The notes under the pieces: model-generated
Databases searched by the model: none
What the model was told of the DNA's origin: nothing
Seen by the model: only the letters and a program-made list of their open reading frames with translations
Translations under genes and position numbers: made by a program
Assembly: GCF_023217965.1 (NCBI RefSeq)
Contig: NZ_JALPSC010000002.1
Coordinates: 62,001 to 126,000 of the forward strand
From: Prevotella sp. E13-27
GTDB lineage: Bacteria; Bacteroidota; Bacteroidia; Bacteroidales; Bacteroidaceae
Direction: 5' to 3'
DNA length: 64,000 bases
In this document: positions 39,641 through 47,829 of the stretch, piece after piece
Layout of the letters: the number at the start of each line of letters is the position of its first letter
Position numbering within the stretch: the first letter of the stretch is position 1

Positions 39641-41905
39641 TTACATGATGCGTGAAATCTCTTTCAGGTCGTCCACCTCTTTCAGGCTGTCCATGATTTG
39701 CTTCAAATCGGCGCAGTCATGAACACGCAGGTCTATTGAGCCGTCGAAGATTCCATCCTCGGTAGTGAAAAGAATGCGGCGTATGTCAACAGACAGTTGC
39801 TGGGAGATGACGTTTGTCACCTCATGAACAAGTCCGCGACGGTCAATGCCGCTGAGACGGATAGTAGCATCGAAGAACAGCTTCTTGTGCATGTCCCACT
39901 TTGCGTCGAGTATGCGGTTGCCATAGCTGGTCTTCAGCTTGTTGGCAACAGGACAGGCACGCTTGTGAATCTCAATCTGGTTCTTATTGTCTATATATCC
40001 GAGCACGTCGTCGCCAGGGATAGGGTGACAGCATGAAGGGAACTTATATTGACGGATATTGTCGTCGGTGATATAGATGGGCTTTTTGCGATTGAACTTC
40101 TCGGGAACGACAAACAGTTCGGATTCTGCTGGTTCCTCCTTCTTCTTTGCCTTGACAAACGGCACGTAGCGACGCCAGCCGCCACTGCTCTCGCTCTTCT
40201 TGTTCTTGCCTTTCAGCTCGTCAAGATCTTTGTCACCAAGGAGAATGGTCTTATCGCCAAGTGCCTGGAAGAACTCTTCGCGACGTTTTGTGTCATGGAA
40301 CTCTGCCAGTTGGTCTATCATGGCTGGAGTAAGCTCTATGGAGTTCTTCTTTGCCCACTCGTTAAGTATATCCTCGCCATTCTTCTGCGACTCGCGATTG
40401 TCGTGACGTAGTATGGACTGTATCTTCGCTTTTGCTTTTGCGGTATTGACGAAATTAATCCATGCCGGTGACACATGCTGTGACTTTGAGGTAAGAATCT
40501 CTACTTGGTCACCGCTCTGAAGACGGTGGCTCATGGGCACCAGCTTGTGGTTTACCTTTGCACCTATACAGTGAGAGCCAAGGAAGGTGTGTATGGAGAA
40601 CGCGAAGTCAAGAGCTGTGCAGTTGGAAGGCATGGTTTTTATCTCACCTTTAGGCGTGAAGATGAATATCTCGCTCGCAAAGAGGTTCAGCTTTATGGCA
40701 TCGAGGAAGTCCATGGCATCGGGCTGTGGGTCGTCGAGAATCTCCTTGATAGTGTGGAGCCATTCGTTGAGCTCGTTCTCGTCTTCCGAATATTCGCCAC
40801 CCTCCTTGTATTTCCAGTGGGCTGCCAATCCCTGCTCGGCAATCTCGTCCATACGGTCACTGCGTATCTGCACCTCTATCCAGAGACCTTCTTTCGACAT
40901 CAGCGTCACGTGAAGCGCCTGGTAGCCGTTGGATTTCGGGTGGTTTACCCAGTCTCGCAGACGGTCGGGATGGCTCTTGTATAGCTTGCTCAGAGAAACG
41001 TAGATGTTGAAGCATTCTTCGTCTTCCTTCTCTCGAGATGTGGGCGTGAAGATTATTCTTACAGCCAATATGTCATAGATCTCGTCGAAAGTGACATGCT
41101 TGTTCTGCATCTTTGTCCAGATGGAGTAGGGAGTCTTCACACGCTCACGAATCTCGTACTTCAGTCCCATTTTCTTCAGTGCATCCTCTATGGGAGCCGT
41201 GAAGTTGTCGAACAACTGATGGCGCGATGCCTGTGTGGCACTTAACTTCGATGCTATGTCGGCATATTCCTCGGGGTGTTCAAAGCGGAAGCTGAGGTTC
41301 TCAAGCTCCGACTTTATCTTGTAGAGACCCAAGCGATGGGCGAGGGGAGCATAAAGATACTGCGTCTCGCCAGCAATCTTATATTGTTTGTTGGCTGGCT
41401 GCGAGTCGAGCGTGCGCATGTTGTGCAGACGGTCGGCAATCTTTATGAGAATCACACGTATGTCCTCGCTCATGGTGAGGAGCAGCTTCTTGAAGTTCTC
41501 TGCCTGGGCAGATGCCTGTTCACCGAAGATGCCACCGCTGATCTTTGTCAGTCCGTCAACGATTTGTGCAATCTTCGGACCGAACATGTTTGATATGTCC
41601 TCAACGGTATATTCGGTATCCTCCACAACGTCGTGGAGCAGTGCTGCGCAGATGCTCGTTGACCCCAGCCCTATCTCTGAGCATACTATTTGTGCTACAG
41701 CGATTGGGTGCATGATATAGGGCTCGCCGGAGAGTCGGCGGACACCTTTGTGTGCCTGCTTGGCAAAGTTGAATGCCTTAGTGATGAGATCAACCTTCTT
41801 TCTGTGACGCGAGTTAAGGTAGTCGTTAAGCAACACCTCAAATGCATCATTGATCATCTTCTCATCAGCCGCTTCGCGTAATTTCAAATCTTCCTCCATA
41901 GTCAT
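39641..41905 (-). CDS. rel: Bifunctional (p)ppGpp synthetase/hydrolase
   Basis: 754 residues, the full RelA/SpoT domain order. HD hydrolase (about 25-180, HPIAVAQIV, ALLHDVVEDTEYTVEDI with the HD pair intact), synthetase (about 240-350, YSIWTKMQNKHVTFDEIYDI, DWVNHPKSNGYQALH), TGS (about 395-455, IFTPKGEIKTMPSNCTALDF), a linker with a Lys-rich insert, and a C-terminal ACT domain (about 670-750, IRLSGIDRRGLVHEVTNVI). It sets the stringent-response alarmone level. Last gene of the parA-parB-DUF5683-mltD-rel unit; 22 bases separate it from mltD. Confidence 0.94.
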   Translation of the reverse strand: MTMEEDLKLREAADEKMINDAFEVLLNDYLNSRHRKKVDLITKAFNFAKQAHKGVRRLSGEPYIMHPIAVAQIVCSEIGLGSTSICAALLHDVVEDTEYTVEDISNMFGPKIAQIVDGLTKISGGIFGEQASAQAENFKKLLLTMSEDIRVILIKIADRLHNMRTLDSQPANKQYKIAGETQYLYAPLAHRLGLYKIKSELENLSFRFEHPEEYADIASKLSATQASRHQLFDNFTAPIEDALKKMGLKYEIRERVKTPYSIWTKMQNKHVTFDEIYDILAVRIIFTPTSREKEDEECFNIYVSLSKLYKSHPDRLRDWVNHPKSNGYQALHVTLMSKEGLWIEVQIRSDRMDEIAEQGLAAHWKYKEGGEYSEDENELNEWLHTIKEILDDPQPDAMDFLDAIKLNLFASEIFIFTPKGEIKTMPSNCTALDFAFSIHTFLGSHCIGAKVNHKLVPMSHRLQSGDQVEILTSKSQHVSPAWINFVNTAKAKAKIQSILRHDNRESQKNGEDILNEWAKKNSIELTPAMIDQLAEFHDTKRREEFFQALGDKTILLGDKDLDELKGKNKKSESSGGWRRYVPFVKAKKKEEPAESELFVVPEKFNRKKPIYITDDNIRQYKFPSCCHPIPGDDVLGYIDNKNQIEIHKRACPVANKLKTSYGNRILDAKWDMHKKLFFDATIRLSGIDRRGLVHEVTNVISQQLSVDIRRILFTTEDGIFDGSIDLRVHDCADLKQIMDSLKEVDDLKEISRIM

Positions 41906-41927
41906 TATCCTTCCTTTATTTCCCTCT

Positions 41928-43244
41928 TTACTTTACTCTCAGCTTCTTTCCCGCACGAATGTTGTTACCGCGTATGCCGTTCAGCTTGCGCAACTTCTCC
42001 ACGGTGGTGCCGTTGCGCTTGGCAATAGCTCCGAGAGTGTCGCCACTGCGCACGGTGACAGACTTTGCTCCTCTGCTACTGCGTGAGTTGCGGCCGCGGG
42101 CATTGCTGCGTCCACCCTTCACGGTGACATTGTGTACTTCAACCTCGTCACGCTTCTTGTATATCTCTGAGGATGTGTAGTTGTAGATAGAGTCCTGCAT
42201 GTCAATGAAGCGCACGACGTCGTTAGGCATCATGCGTATCGCCATGGGGCGAGTCTCGTTGCCAGGCACTATGTCGCGACGGTAGCTGGGATTAAGAGAG
42301 CGCAGCATCTCAATGTCTATGCCCAGCACTGCAGAGATCTGGTTGAGGTTGATGTCGCGTGTTACGACAACAGTGTCAGTCTTCACTGGAAGCTCACACT
42401 TCATCGGGCAGATGTTGTGCTCGCAGTAGTAGTTCATAACATAGTTGGCTGCTATGAATGCTGGCACATAACCACGTGTTTCCTTTGGTAGGTAGGGATA
42501 GATCTTCCAGAAGTCTTTCTCGCCTCCGGCACGATGTATGGCCTTGTTTATGTTTGCCGGTCCGCAGTTATATGCTGCTATTACTAGGTTCCAGTCACCG
42601 AAAATCTTGTAGAGGTCCTTAAGGTAGTGGGCTGCAGCGTAGGATGCACGCTGAGGGTCGCGACGCTCATCGACCAGAGTATTTATCTCGAGACCATATT
42701 CCTTGCCAGTCGTTGGCATGAACTGCCACAGTCCTGCAGCCCCGACACGCGATACGGCATTGGGTTTCAGTGCCGACTCAATGATAGGCAGGTATTTCAG
42801 TTCGAGAGGCAGCTGGTACATCTCAAGTGCCTCCTCGAAGAGTGGCATAAAGAAGTTTGACGCACCAAGCATGAAGCTGACAGAGTGGCGCATGCGACCG
42901 GTGTAACGGTCAATGAATGCTTGTACCACCTCATTGTATGGCATCTCCATCTCTGTAGGCATACGTTTCAGACGCTTCATATATACTTCTTTGCCGAAAG
43001 TAGGGTTAGAGCTTGACATCTCACAGTCTGCATCGACAGAGAGATAGGCTTTCGCATGGTACTCGTTGAGAAGATTGTCAATATCATCTTCTTCCATTGA
43101 CTCAGGGAAGTCTATTTCTTCGTCGTCGGCAGCATCCTGTGCTGTCGCCTGACTGACATACAGTGATGAGTGAACGGTGAATAGACCAATCACCATCAAC
43201 CATCGCAAATGAGTTGTAATATCTATATGGATATGCTTATTCAT
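41928..43244 (-). CDS. mltD: Membrane-bound lytic murein transglycosylase D-like, SLT plus LysM
   Basis: 438 residues with an N-terminal signal segment (LMVIGLFTVHSSLYVSQATA). The GH23 domain (about 115-260) carries the catalytic glutamate in LPIIESALKPNAVSRVGAAG then LWQFMPTTGKEYGL. A linker with a PRO-type peptide-binding stretch follows, then a C-terminal LysM (about 393-438, VRSGDTLGAIAKRNGTTVEK). It cleaves peptidoglycan glycan strands in the periplasm to 1,6-anhydro ends. Lies in the conserved Bacteroidota parAB cluster. Confidence 0.9.
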   Translation of the reverse strand: MNKHIHIDITTHLRWLMVIGLFTVHSSLYVSQATAQDAADDEEIDFPESMEEDDIDNLLNEYHAKAYLSVDADCEMSSSNPTFGKEVYMKRLKRMPTEMEMPYNEVVQAFIDRYTGRMRHSVSFMLGASNFFMPLFEEALEMYQLPLELKYLPIIESALKPNAVSRVGAAGLWQFMPTTGKEYGLEINTLVDERRDPQRASYAAAHYLKDLYKIFGDWNLVIAAYNCGPANINKAIHRAGGEKDFWKIYPYLPKETRGYVPAFIAANYVMNYYCEHNICPMKCELPVKTDTVVVTRDINLNQISAVLGIDIEMLRSLNPSYRRDIVPGNETRPMAIRMMPNDVVRFIDMQDSIYNYTSSEIYKKRDEVEVHNVTVKGGRSNARGRNSRSSRGAKSVTVRSGDTLGAIAKRNGTTVEKLRKLNGIRGNNIRAGKKLRVK

Positions 43245-43254
43245 CTTTCTTTAC

Positions 43255-44088
43255 TTAAAAGTTCAAACTACAGTTTACACCTACCGAGGTGTTGTAGAAT
43301 GTGTTGTGGGCGGTGTTGGCACTGGTGCCGAACACTGTAGGGCGCACCTTCATGCTGAGGTCCTTGCTTATGTCGAAATCTGAGAGCTCGGCATCAACGT
43401 AGGCATCAATCACCGACAGTGCGTATATGCCCACCATTGAGAAGAAGCTGAGGTCGCGCCAACGGCGGTAGCGGTCTTTGCGGCTTTTGAATATGTCCTT
43501 GTATCGCTCAATGTTCGACGAGTCGATGGTGCGACCCAAGTGCAGGAACTTGTTGTAGCTCGCCGTGTTGGGGTCATCGTCCATGATGTCGAGATAAGCC
43601 TGCTGATAGTCTTTGTACATCATGCTGTTCCAGCTGAGAGCATAGATACAGCCGATAAATCCACCATAGACGATGGGCAGCTTCCAGTATTTGCGGTTGT
43701 AGATCTGGCCACCGCCAGGGATGACGAGCGCGAGCCACAGTGCTCGCTTCGGGTCGGGTCGCCATTGACTCCAGTCGCGTTGCTGCTTTACTATCACCTC
43801 GCTCTTCTTTGCGTCAACGTTCATTAGCGACTCTTGAATGGCGCTGTCGGCCTCGTTGATGAACATGCTGTCAGCGAGCATCTCGTTATATAGCGAGTCG
43901 AGGGCATCAACGACGGAGTCTTTTTCTGCTGTGATGACAGAATCCTCTACAACAGCGATAACGGAATCAGTGACAACAGGCTTGCTCACAGTGTCCTGAG
44001 CAAAACCACTTGTTGCTGCCATTCCAAGGAACAACAGCAACAGGCACCATCGTGCGCGCGCGTTATATATTAAGGTGATTATACTCAA
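43255..44088 (-). CDS. DUF5683 domain-containing protein
   Basis: 277 residues. Signal peptide (WCLLLLFLGMAATSGFAQ), an acidic linker, then the DUF5683 core from about 120: WRPDPKRALWLALVIPGGGQ, IYNRKYWKLPIVYGGFIGC and YRRWRDLSFFSMVGIYALSV, with two or three hydrophobic segments. The family is always seen between parB and mltD in this phylum; function unknown, perhaps envelope related. Overlaps parB by four bases. Confidence 0.85.
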   Translation of the reverse strand: MSIITLIYNARARWCLLLLFLGMAATSGFAQDTVSKPVVTDSVIAVVEDSVITAEKDSVVDALDSLYNEMLADSMFINEADSAIQESLMNVDAKKSEVIVKQQRDWSQWRPDPKRALWLALVIPGGGQIYNRKYWKLPIVYGGFIGCIYALSWNSMMYKDYQQAYLDIMDDDPNTASYNKFLHLGRTIDSSNIERYKDIFKSRKDRYRRWRDLSFFSMVGIYALSVIDAYVDAELSDFDISKDLSMKVRPTVFGTSANTAHNTFYNTSVGVNCSLNF

Positions 44089-45014
44089 TTTCTAAGTCTG
44101 TCTAATGCATTCATAATGCGTTCCAGCTCTTCTTCGTCAGCAAACGGAATGCTGATCTTTCCTTTTCCCTGAGCTGAGCATGTCATCTGTACCTTTGTCT
44201 GGAACAGGTCGGAGAGACGCTTCTTGAGAGTGTTGAATTCTGGTGGCAGCTGTGTCTTGGAGGCAACCTTCTTGTTTGCTGCGTGCATGTCTTCACCATC
44301 CTTTATCATTCTAACCATGTCTTCCACCTTGCGCACGGAGTACTGATTTTTCTGTACCTCTCTGAACAGCTTCAGCTGCATGGACGGTGAGTCGATAGAG
44401 AGAAGGGCACGTGCGTGACCCATGTCTATCTCGTGGTTCTTAAGTGCCATCTGTATCTGTGCAGGGAGCTTCAGCAGGCGCATGTAGTTGGTGACGGCAG
44501 TGCGGCTCTTGCCAACTCGCTCGGAGATTTTCTCCTGCGTCATTCCTGTTGTCTCAGCAAGATGCTCATAAGCCAACGCAATCTCTATGGCGTTGAGGTC
44601 CTCACGCTGAATGTTCTCGACGAGTGCCAGCTCCATGACATTCTCGTCTTCAACAGTGCGTATGTAGGCTGGCAGGGTCTTCAAACCGGCCATCTGCGAT
44701 GCACGCCAACGGCGCTCACCGGCAATAATCTGATAGTGGTCGGGAGCTACCTGACGCAGTGTTATAGGCGCTATGATGCCCATGTTCTGAATGCTTAGTG
44801 CCAACTCGTTAAGAGCCGTCGGGTCAAACTCATGACGCGGCTGGTCGGGATTGGGTTCTATCTGGTCAATGGGTATCTCGTTGAGGTTTGAAGAACCTTG
44901 GGTTCTCACGTCGCTGGTATCGATGAGCGCGTCAAGTCCGCGACCGTTTCCTATATCGTCGAGTCCGCGTCCGAGGGCAGCAGAACCCTTTGCAAATTTC
45001 TTATGTACAGCCAT
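44085..45014 (-). CDS. parB: Chromosome partitioning protein ParB
   Basis: 309 residues. The N-terminal RGLDALI segment (about 23) contacts ParA. The CTPase/ParB domain is at about 45-140 with the GERRWRASQMAGL box (about 98). The central HTH (about 145-215, MTQEKISERVGKSRTAVTNY, then HARALLSI) recognises parS. The C-terminus dimerises. It loads on parS near the origin and works with ParA in segregation. No parS-like palindrome (TGTTNCACGTGNAACA) was noticed in the window. One base separates it from parA. Confidence 0.93.
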   Translation of the reverse strand: MAVHKKFAKGSAALGRGLDDIGNGRGLDALIDTSDVRTQGSSNLNEIPIDQIEPNPDQPRHEFDPTALNELALSIQNMGIIAPITLRQVAPDHYQIIAGERRWRASQMAGLKTLPAYIRTVEDENVMELALVENIQREDLNAIEIALAYEHLAETTGMTQEKISERVGKSRTAVTNYMRLLKLPAQIQMALKNHEIDMGHARALLSIDSPSMQLKLFREVQKNQYSVRKVEDMVRMIKDGEDMHAANKKVASKTQLPPEFNTLKKRLSDLFQTKVQMTCSAQGKGKISIPFADEEELERIMNALDRLRN

Positions 45015-45015
45015 A

Positions 45016-45786
45016 CTATCTGTTCTTGTTGATTATTTCCTTTGCCAGTGCCAAGTGGTTCTTAGAACCAGTAGAGTCTGCGTCATAAAGGATGACAGGC
45101 AGACCGTGGCTTGGACTCTCTGAGAGCTTCACGTTACGCTGGATGACAGTCTTGAACACAAGTTCCTGGAAATGACGCTTCACCTCGTCATAAATCTGGT
45201 TGGCAAGGCGAAGACGCGAGTCGTACATGGTGAGGAGGAATCCTTCAATCTCCAAGCGGGTGTTGAGCTTGGACTTGATAATTCTGATGGTGTTGAGGAG
45301 TTTTGATATACCCTCAAGGGCAAAGTATTCACACTGAACGGGGATGATGACGGAGTCTGCAGCTGTCAGCGCGTTGACCGTAATGAGTCCCAGTGATGGT
45401 GAACAGTCTATGAGGATATAGTCGTATTCAGAACGTATAGGGGCGAGAATATCTTTCAGCACCCTCTCGCGATTGTCGAGGTTCAGCATCTCTATCTCTG
45501 CTCCAACGAGGTCGATATGACTTGGAATAATGTCCAGACCGTCAATATCGGTTGTGTAGATGGCATCGCGTATGTCGGCTTTGTCGATGATGCACTCATA
45601 GAGAGAGCAGTCAACTTCCTTGATGTCAACACCAAGTCCGCTGGAGGCGTTGGCCTGCGGGTCGGCATCGACCACTAAGACGGATTTTTCGAGAGTGGCT
45701 AATGAAGCTGCCAGGTTAATGGTCGTTGTGGTCTTACCCACACCGCCTTTCTGATTGGCTAATGCAATGATTTTTCCCATTTTCAA
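45016..45786 (-). CDS. parA: Chromosome partitioning ATPase ParA (Soj-like)
   Basis: 256 residues. Deviant Walker A KGGVGKTTTTINLAASLA (about residue 12), Walker A' VVDADPQANASSGLG (about 40), and Walker B YILIDCSPSLGLITVNAL (about 120). It is an ATP-dependent nucleoid-bound partner of ParB. Starts at 45786 (MKMGK) or 45780 (MGK) are equally plausible. First gene of the cluster; minus-strand promoter box TATCTTTG at 45812-45819. Confidence 0.93.
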   Translation of the reverse strand: MKMGKIIALANQKGGVGKTTTTINLAASLATLEKSVLVVDADPQANASSGLGVDIKEVDCSLYECIIDKADIRDAIYTTDIDGLDIIPSHIDLVGAEIEMLNLDNRERVLKDILAPIRSEYDYILIDCSPSLGLITVNALTAADSVIIPVQCEYFALEGISKLLNTIRIIKSKLNTRLEIEGFLLTMYDSRLRLANQIYDEVKRHFQELVFKTVIQRNVKLSESPSHGLPVILYDADSTGSKNHLALAKEIINKNR

Positions 45787-45811
45787 TCTCTTTCCTTATG
45801 TTTATGAACTG

Positions 45812-45904
45812 CAAAGATACATATTTTCCTATATACTTTTTGCTTGTTTGGCTTATTATTTAGGTTTTTTAGTATTACTATTGTCGAAAAATTGATTATC
45901 TTTG
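45812..45904. promoter_or_regulatory. Divergent promoters of parA and ruvA
   Basis: Minus strand TATCTTTG (CAAAGATA at 45812-45819) for parA, and plus strand TATCTTTG at 45897-45904 for ruvA, 40 bases before its ATG. Confidence 0.6.
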
Positions 45905-45943
45905 CATGCAGTAAGAGCATAATAGAATAACAAAAACTGACTT

Positions 45944-46546
45944 ATGATAGAATACATTAAGGGTGAGGTGGCAGAACTGACACCTGCACTCGCAATAATT
46001 GAAGCTGCAGGAGTGGGCTATGCACTGAATATTTCGCTTTATACTTACAGTGCCCTGCAGAGTAAGAAAGAGGCAAAACTCTATGTCTATGAGGCTATAC
46101 GTGAAGACGCTCATCTGCTCTATGGCTTCTACAACAAGAAGGAGCGTGAGATGTTTGAGTTGCTCATCACTGTGTCGGGCGTTGGTGCAAACACGGCGCG
46201 TATGATGCTTTCGTCGATGAGTGTGACAGAACTTTGCAATGCTATATCCACAGGCAACTCAAAGCTCGTGCAGAGCATTAAAGGTATTGGAAAGATGACA
46301 GCACAACGCATCATCGTTGACCTGAAAGACAAAATCGTGGCTCTCGGCATAGCTGAAGAGATTCCTGCTGGCGGATCAATAGCTGCTCCTGTGAACAATG
46401 CCGTTCGCGATGAAGCAGTGGCAGCGCTTACCATGCTTGGTTTTGCGCCTGCTCCTACACAGAAGGTCGTTGTGGCAATACTGCAGCAGGAACCGTCGTT
46501 GCCAGTGGAACAGGTTGTTAAATTAGCCCTAAAACAGATTAAGTAA
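45944..46546 (+). CDS. ruvA: Holliday junction branch migration protein RuvA
   Basis: 200 residues with the three RuvA domains: OB fold ([20 protein letters not shown]), helix-hairpin-helix pair ([17 protein letters not shown], about 75; [16 protein letters not shown], about 110), and the C-terminal RuvB-contacting domain ([19 protein letters not shown], about 160). It binds four-way junctions during recombination repair. Spaced 3 bases from the next gene, so co-transcribed. Confidence 0.95.
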   Translation: MIEYIKGEVAELTPALAIIEAAGVGYALNISLYTYSALQSKKEAKLYVYEAIREDAHLLYGFYNKKEREMFELLITVSGVGANTARMMLSSMSVTELCNAISTGNSKLVQSIKGIGKMTAQRIIVDLKDKIVALGIAEEIPAGGSIAAPVNNAVRDEAVAALTMLGFAPAPTQKVVVAILQQEPSLPVEQVVKLALKQIK

Positions 46547-46549
46547 GAA

Positions 46550-47776
46550 ATGAGAAGACTCTTTTTCTTTTTATTGTCTATGTGCTGTGGCATGATGAGT
46601 GCTGTGGCACAGAGTGAACTTCTACTTAATGACAGCGTCTATGAAGATAGCATTATAGTACTGCCTTGGCCAGAGAATGTGCAGATGAAGCTCGACTCCA
46701 TGGTGGCCAACGACGAGATGCTCCAAACATCGCAGTTAGGACTGATGGTTTATGACCTTACGGCTGACTCTGCTCTTTATACATTTAATCACAGACAGAC
46801 AATGCGTCCGGCATCGACGATGAAGGTCGTCACGGCGATAACAGCCCTCGATCGGCTGGGTGGAAATCATGTCCTGCGTACATCGCTCGCTTACTCTGGA
46901 GATATAAGCGGTAGGACTCTGACGGGAAATATCTATCTTGGAGGCGGGATGGACCCCATGTTCAGCGAAGAAGATATGCGCGAGTTTGCCATGCGTGTTC
47001 AGAACCTTGGCATAGACACGCTGCGCGGAGCGATAATGCTAGACCGTTCTATGAAAGATACAGTGAAGTGGGGTGAGGGATGGTGCTGGGATGACAAGAA
47101 TCCTGAGCTTACTCCGCTGCTTGTTGACAGGAAGCCATGTTTCGTGGAGAATTTCCTCATAGAACTGTCACAGCTGGGAATAGTTGTTGACAGCATTTCA
47201 CTGTTTGAAGAGCCTGCGCCTGAGGATGCTATTCCCCTTTATGTATGTGAGCACAACATTGACCAGTTGCTCATGAAGATGATGAAGGACAGCGACAACC
47301 TCTATGCCGAGTGTCTTTACTATCATCTGGCGGCAAGTCTCGGAAGGCATCCGGCACGTGCCCAGTATGCACAGTCGTTGGAGCGCAGTCTGGTGGGAAC
47401 ACTCGGACTGGACAGCAGCAAGTACAGGTTTGCCGATGGTAGCGGACTGTCACTATATAACTATGTGTCACCGGAATTGCTCTCAAGGCTCCTTCAATAT
47501 GCCTGGCGCACTCCGCGAATAAAGAGCCATTTGTTGCCTTCGCTGCCAGTGGCCGGCGTTGACGGAACGTTGAAGAAACGCATGAAGAACACCGTTGCTG
47601 AGGGTAATGTGAGGGCGAAGACAGGAACGCTGACGGGTGTTATCTCACTTGCAGGATACTGCACCGCTGCCAACGGACATGACCTCTGCTTCGTCATTAT
47701 GAATCAGGGCGTCCTCAAATGGCGTGATACACGCGACTTCCAAGACCGGCTGTGCGTGATACTATGTGAAGAATGA
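46550..47776 (+). CDS. dacB: D-alanyl-D-alanine carboxypeptidase/endopeptidase, PBP4 family
   Basis: 408 residues, signal peptide LFFFLLSMCCGMMSAVAQ. Penicillin-binding motifs in order: SxxK in PASTMK (about residue 83), SxN in KDSDNLYAE (about 248) and KTG in VRAKTGTLTGVISLAGY (about 353). It trims peptidoglycan peptides in the periplasm. It is shorter than the roughly 470-480 residues of E. coli PBP4, so one accessory domain is reduced. Second gene of the ruvA unit. Confidence 0.9.
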   Translation: MRRLFFFLLSMCCGMMSAVAQSELLLNDSVYEDSIIVLPWPENVQMKLDSMVANDEMLQTSQLGLMVYDLTADSALYTFNHRQTMRPASTMKVVTAITALDRLGGNHVLRTSLAYSGDISGRTLTGNIYLGGGMDPMFSEEDMREFAMRVQNLGIDTLRGAIMLDRSMKDTVKWGEGWCWDDKNPELTPLLVDRKPCFVENFLIELSQLGIVVDSISLFEEPAPEDAIPLYVCEHNIDQLLMKMMKDSDNLYAECLYYHLAASLGRHPARAQYAQSLERSLVGTLGLDSSKYRFADGSGLSLYNYVSPELLSRLLQYAWRTPRIKSHLLPSLPVAGVDGTLKKRMKNTVAEGNVRAKTGTLTGVISLAGYCTAANGHDLCFVIMNQGVLKWRDTRDFQDRLCVILCEE

Positions 47777-47781
47777 TAAAT

Positions 47782-47817
47782 AAAAAAAGCGATGGCCTTA
47801 TGACCATCGCTTTTTTT
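47782..47817. terminator. Bidirectional terminator, dacB and alaS
   Basis: AAAAAAA-GCGATGG/CCATCGC-TTTTTTT with an 8-base loop between convergent genes. Confidence 0.88.
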
Positions 47818-47829
47818 ATTGTTGTATTA